In this document: positions 61,526 through 64,000 of the stretch, one piece after another
Layout of the letters: each line of letters begins with the position of its first letter
Position numbering within the stretch: position 1 is the first letter of the stretch
Program-made: the position numbers and the translations under genes
Origin: Alphaproteobacteria bacterium
GTDB lineage: Bacteria; Pseudomonadota; Alphaproteobacteria; Rhizobiales; JAJFHC01
Assembly (NCBI GenBank): GCA_021775805.1
Contig: JAJFHD010000104.1
Span: forward strand, 39,049 to 103,048
Reading direction: 5' to 3'
DNA length: 64,000 nt
Notes under the pieces: model-generated
Told to the model about the DNA's origin: nothing
The model's input: the letters and a program-made list of their open reading frames with translations, nothing else
The model's database searches: none

Positions 61526-62012
61526 TGCCTTCCTGGTCGAGACAACACAGTATGATATGGTCGACGCTTCGGTGTTCCGCCAGGAACATTTTTGTCTGTG
61601 ACACCGCTATTTTTGCCGCACGATCTCTTGGGAAACCGTAAACGCCTGTGGAAATTGCGGGAAAAGCCACGGAACGCAGCTCGTTTTCCGCCGCCAGTTT
61701 CAGGCTCTGGCGGTAACACCGTGCAAGCAGGGCATCTTCATCTTCGGTGCCGCCGTGCCAGACAGGCCCGACGGTGTGAATGACAAAAGCGGCGGGCAGA
61801 TCGTAACCTTCGGTAATTTTCGCCTCTCCCGCCGGGCACCCGCCAAGCGTCTTGCAGGCTTCTAGCAGGCTCGGACCGGCTGCCCGGTGAATCGCGCCGT
61901 CGACGCCGCCGCCGCCAAGAAGGGTTTCGTTGGCAGCGTTGACGATCGCATCAACCGCAAGCATCGTGATGTCGGCTCGAAGAATTTCGAGATTCTGGGT
62001 CGTAACACTCAT
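61488..62012 (-). CDS. Macrodomain protein (YmdB-like ADP-ribose hydrolase)
   Basis: A 174-residue single macrodomain. The ADP-ribose-binding motifs [22 protein letters not shown] and [10 protein letters not shown] are complete, including the Asn and Asp used in O-acetyl-ADP-ribose and mono-ADP-ribosyl hydrolysis by the YmdB/MacroD group. It is cytoplasmic. ATG 62012 fits the family length. It is divergent from the ureohydrolase gene at 62107 and overlaps the EEP gene. Confidence 0.88.
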   Translation of the reverse strand: MSVTTQNLEILRADITMLAVDAIVNAANETLLGGGGVDGAIHRAAGPSLLEACKTLGGCPAGEAKITEGYDLPAAFVIHTVGPVWHGGTEDEDALLARCYRQSLKLAAENELRSVAFPAISTGVYGFPRDRAAKIAVSQTKMFLAEHRSVDHIILCCLDQEGIDLHHDAFNRYG

Positions 62013-62106
62013 CGTGACATTCCATGTTGTCGATACGCGACGCCTATCCTAAAACGAACTGAACAGGCCGGATTTCAAAGAACATACACAAGACAAAGGA
62101 CAAATC

Positions 62107-63078
62107 ATGGCGGACCCGACCACATTCAATCAACCGGTTTCAGGTATGGTGACGCCGCGTTTCGCCGGTTTGGCCACGTTCATGCGTCTCCCGCACGTGC
62201 CCCTGGAGGATGCTGCAGGTGTCGATATCGGGATGATCGGGGTGCCGTGGGATGGCGGGACGACCAACCGGCCCGGTCCCCGTCACGGCCCGCGGCAGAT
62301 CCGGGACATGTCGGCGATGATCCGGCAGTTTCATCACGCGCTTCATATTTCGCCGTTCAGGATCGCTAATTGCGCTGATCTAGGCGACACGTCGGTCAAT
62401 CCCACCGACACGCTGGATTCGCTCGAACGCGTCACCGATTTCTACCGCAAGGTCCGGGCCGCCGGTATCATGCCTCTGACCGCCGGCGGCGACCACCTGG
62501 TGTCCCTGCCGGTCCTGCGGGCTCTGGGTGAGGGCCGCCCGGTCGGCATGGTACATTTCGACGCTCATGTGGACACTCACGACTCCTATTTCAACGGCAC
62601 CAAATACACCCATGGCACGCCGTTTCGCAGAGCGATCGAGGATGGTGTCCTTGACCCCAACAGAACGATTCAGATCGGCATCCGGGGTAGCCTGTATGGG
62701 CCCGACGACATGAGTTGGGGGTTGGAACAGGGCATCCGTGTGATGGAGATCGAGGAATGTTTCGACCTTGGATCCGACCGGATCATGGAAGAGGCCCGGC
62801 GTGTCGTCGGCGACGGCCCGACCTATGTGAGTTTTGACATCGACTGTCTTGACCCGAGCTATGCGCCCGGCACGGGAACGCCGGAAGTTGGTGGATTCAG
62901 CACCTTCCAGGCTCAGAAAATGATCCGGGGGTTGCGCGGCCTGAACCTTGTGGGCGCCGACGTGGTCGAGGTCTCCCCGCCGTTCGATCCGTCTGGCTAC
63001 ACAGCGCTCGCCGGGGCAACGATGATGTTCGAACTGGTCTGCATGATGGCGGAGGCTGTCGACCGGGCCCGGGCGTGA
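62107..63078 (+). CDS. Agmatinase-family ureohydrolase (guanidinobutyrase-like)
   Basis: A 323-residue manganese enzyme. Ligands are His130 in AGGDHL, Asp152, His154 and Asp156 in HFDAHVDTHD, and Asp244 and Asp246 in SFDIDCLDPSYAPGTGTPE. The N-terminal GVPWDGGTTNRPGPRHGPRQIR is the usual agmatinase/guanidinobutyrase pattern. It converts a guanidino compound to urea plus an amine; the exact substrate among agmatine, guanidinobutyrate and guanidinopropionate is open. It is more typical than the ureohydrolase at 43066-44019. ATG 62107 lies after AAAGGAC. Confidence 0.87.
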   Translation: MADPTTFNQPVSGMVTPRFAGLATFMRLPHVPLEDAAGVDIGMIGVPWDGGTTNRPGPRHGPRQIRDMSAMIRQFHHALHISPFRIANCADLGDTSVNPTDTLDSLERVTDFYRKVRAAGIMPLTAGGDHLVSLPVLRALGEGRPVGMVHFDAHVDTHDSYFNGTKYTHGTPFRRAIEDGVLDPNRTIQIGIRGSLYGPDDMSWGLEQGIRVMEIEECFDLGSDRIMEEARRVVGDGPTYVSFDIDCLDPSYAPGTGTPEVGGFSTFQAQKMIRGLRGLNLVGADVVEVSPPFDPSGYTALAGATMMFELVCMMAEAVDRARA

Positions 63079-63094
63079 TGCCAGGGTTGCCGAT

Positions 63095-63220
63095 ATGAAC
63101 GATATCACCTTGCAACAAGCCATGTCGGCCAGGCGCACCAGCCGTGACTTCACGTCCTGTCCCGTGTCGGACAGCGCCGTACCCATCTTTACCGGTTCAA
63201 GAACGGGAACCAGCAAATGA
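63095..63220 (+). pseudogene. Stub of a nitroreductase-like protein N-terminus
   Basis: ATG 63095 opens a 41-residue frame MNDITLQQAMSARRTSRDFTSCPVSDSAV... that resembles the N-terminus of nitroreductase-family proteins (RRSxRxF...PV). It then runs into unrelated sequence and stops at 63218-63220. There is no continuation of the flavoprotein in any frame, since the glycosyltransferase gene starts at 63243. It is probably the left-over start of a deleted gene. Confidence 0.4.
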
Positions 63221-63242
63221 TCAATGAAGGTCCGTCCATGCC

Positions 63243-64000
63243 ATGAAACTGTTGCGCGGGGGAGTACGTAGGCGCTTTCGACCAAGCGATTATGTGTTTT
63301 TGTGGGTGACCAATGACCGGGCCGTCGAGATTACGGCAAATTCGATCGCTTCGCTTCAGCGCACAGGCAGTGTTGGGCAGGACCAACTGATACTTGCGAC
63401 CCTGGATGAAGAGGCTGCCGGGAATGCCACACGGCTGGTCCAGGGTGTTCAAATTCTGCGGCTCGACCGGTTGGACGCCTGGCGTCGATACGATCTGTTT
63501 GCGGGTGGCGACTATGCCGAATTCGGCTCCAGATCGTTCAGGCAGTTCTGCGTTTCCCGGTATGTCGCCATTGACCACATACTCCAGCAGATCAAGCGAC
63601 CGGTTATCTACGCGGACGGAGACATCGCCTATCTGCGTAATCCGATGAACTTCCTGTCTGCTCTTCAACCAGCCTTTCGACGCCTGGTATTGGCACAAAA
63701 CGATAGACGCGCCGACATTGGCAGTGATGAATGGAGCCGCCAGTACCAGGCCGGAACACGGCCCGGGCGGAGCGAGATCTGTTCCGGCTTCACGGTCTGG
63801 CAACCGGTCCGCGCGCACCGGAGCTTGTTGAACGCTGTTGTCGGCAACATGTTCTCGAAAGATCATCTGCACTCCGACCAACATGCCTTCAACACGTTGA
63901 GCCGCCGGCAGTTGCGTTCGGTGATGTTGCTGCGGCAGGATCAGTTTCCCAACGGTTCACTTTGCTTCAAGAACAAATACAACCCTCAATTGGAGTTCGA
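63243..64000 (+). CDS. Nucleotide-diphospho-sugar transferase-like protein, partial at right edge
   Basis: The frame opens at ATG 63243 and is still open at the window end (252 complete codons). YVFLWVTNDRAVEITANSIASL at the N-terminus, the D-x-D type motif IYADGDIAYLRNP, and SDQHAFNTL fit the nucleotide-diphospho-sugar transferase (PF03407-like) glycosyltransferases, which use the DxD to bind metal and sugar nucleotide. It starts 22 nt after the nitroreductase stub. The acceptor is unknown, and the C-terminus is outside the window. Confidence 0.7.
   Translation, partial: MKLLRGGVRRRFRPSDYVFLWVTNDRAVEITANSIASLQRTGSVGQDQLILATLDEEAAGNATRLVQGVQILRLDRLDAWRRYDLFAGGDYAEFGSRSFRQFCVSRYVAIDHILQQIKRPVIYADGDIAYLRNPMNFLSALQPAFRRLVLAQNDRRADIGSDEWSRQYQAGTRPGRSEICSGFTVWQPVRAHRSLLNAVVGNMFSKDHLHSDQHAFNTLSRRQLRSVMLLRQDQFPNGSLCFKNKYNPQLEF

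Noticed and set aside
1..64000. tRNA, rRNA, CRISPR arrays, prophage or insertion sequences
   Set aside because: None was seen on reading both strands; no repeated spacer pattern, transposase, integrase or cloverleaf-like segment was found. A tRNA scan and covariance-model search would settle this.

Overview
The window is a GC-rich, densely coded stretch of a bacterial chromosome, most likely from an alphaproteobacterium of the Hyphomicrobiales/Rhodobacterales type. The reasons are the complete ccoNOQP-ccoGHIS (fixNOQP-GHIS) set, an FnrL-type regulator with TTGAT-N4-ATCAA sites, the extensin-like and B3/B4 proteins, and two copies of a hairpin repeat of a style common in this class. Organosulfur genes (a DddP-type DMSP lyase, sulfolactate lyase, sulfopyruvate decarboxylase) suggest a marine or saline habitat. 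I saw no rRNA, tRNA, CRISPR array, phage or insertion sequence.

Layout. 1-2.8 kb: end of an MttB-like methyltransferase gene, a class I aminotransferase and a DddP-like M24 enzyme on the + strand, followed by a hairpin repeat. 3.1-6.7 kb (minus): B3/B4-domain protein, AhpD-like protein, a Rieske protein with a large unknown C-terminal part, and a MarR regulator. 6.9-18 kb (plus): an amide/urea-type uptake and hydrolysis locus, made of a leaderless AmiC-like binding protein, a YqiK-like flotillin, a Tat-exported substrate-binding protein, two permeases, an ATPase, a second ATPase fused in frame to an amidase, and an acyl-CoA synthetase. 18-23.5 kb: LysR/BBE-oxidase pair, AraC regulator, a Tat isochorismatase-fold hydrolase and nicotinamidase. 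23.6-28 kb: GntR regulator divergent from suyAB-slcC-comC, a sulfolactate racemisation and desulfonation operon. 28-30.5 kb: an MscS-like membrane protein, then about 0.8 kb of gene-poor DNA holding a perfect FNR box, an autotransporter remnant and the second hairpin repeat.

30.5-37.3 kb: small conserved protein, hemN, DMT exporter, LysR, fnrL, universal stress protein and a small conserved partner. 37.4-46 kb: M20 hydrolase, TauD-type dioxygenase, P450, TPR protein, and an operon of ureohydrolase, SDR and DUF6282-like hydrolase. 45.9-54.7 kb: hemerythrin-like protein and ccoNOQPGHIS behind a perfect FNR box. 54.7-64 kb: extensin-like protein, comDE, rhodanese, a DUF547 / glycosyltransferase / ferritin-like / DUF3047 group, EEP nuclease-fold protein, macrodomain protein, a second ureohydrolase, a nitroreductase stub and a truncated glycosyltransferase at the right edge.

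How the genes work together. Three themes recur: uptake and hydrolysis of amides and other organic nitrogen; breakdown of organosulfur compounds (DMSP, sulfolactate, sulfopyruvate); and microaerobic respiration, in which FnrL, hemN, the usp gene and the cbb3 operon appear to share FNR sites.
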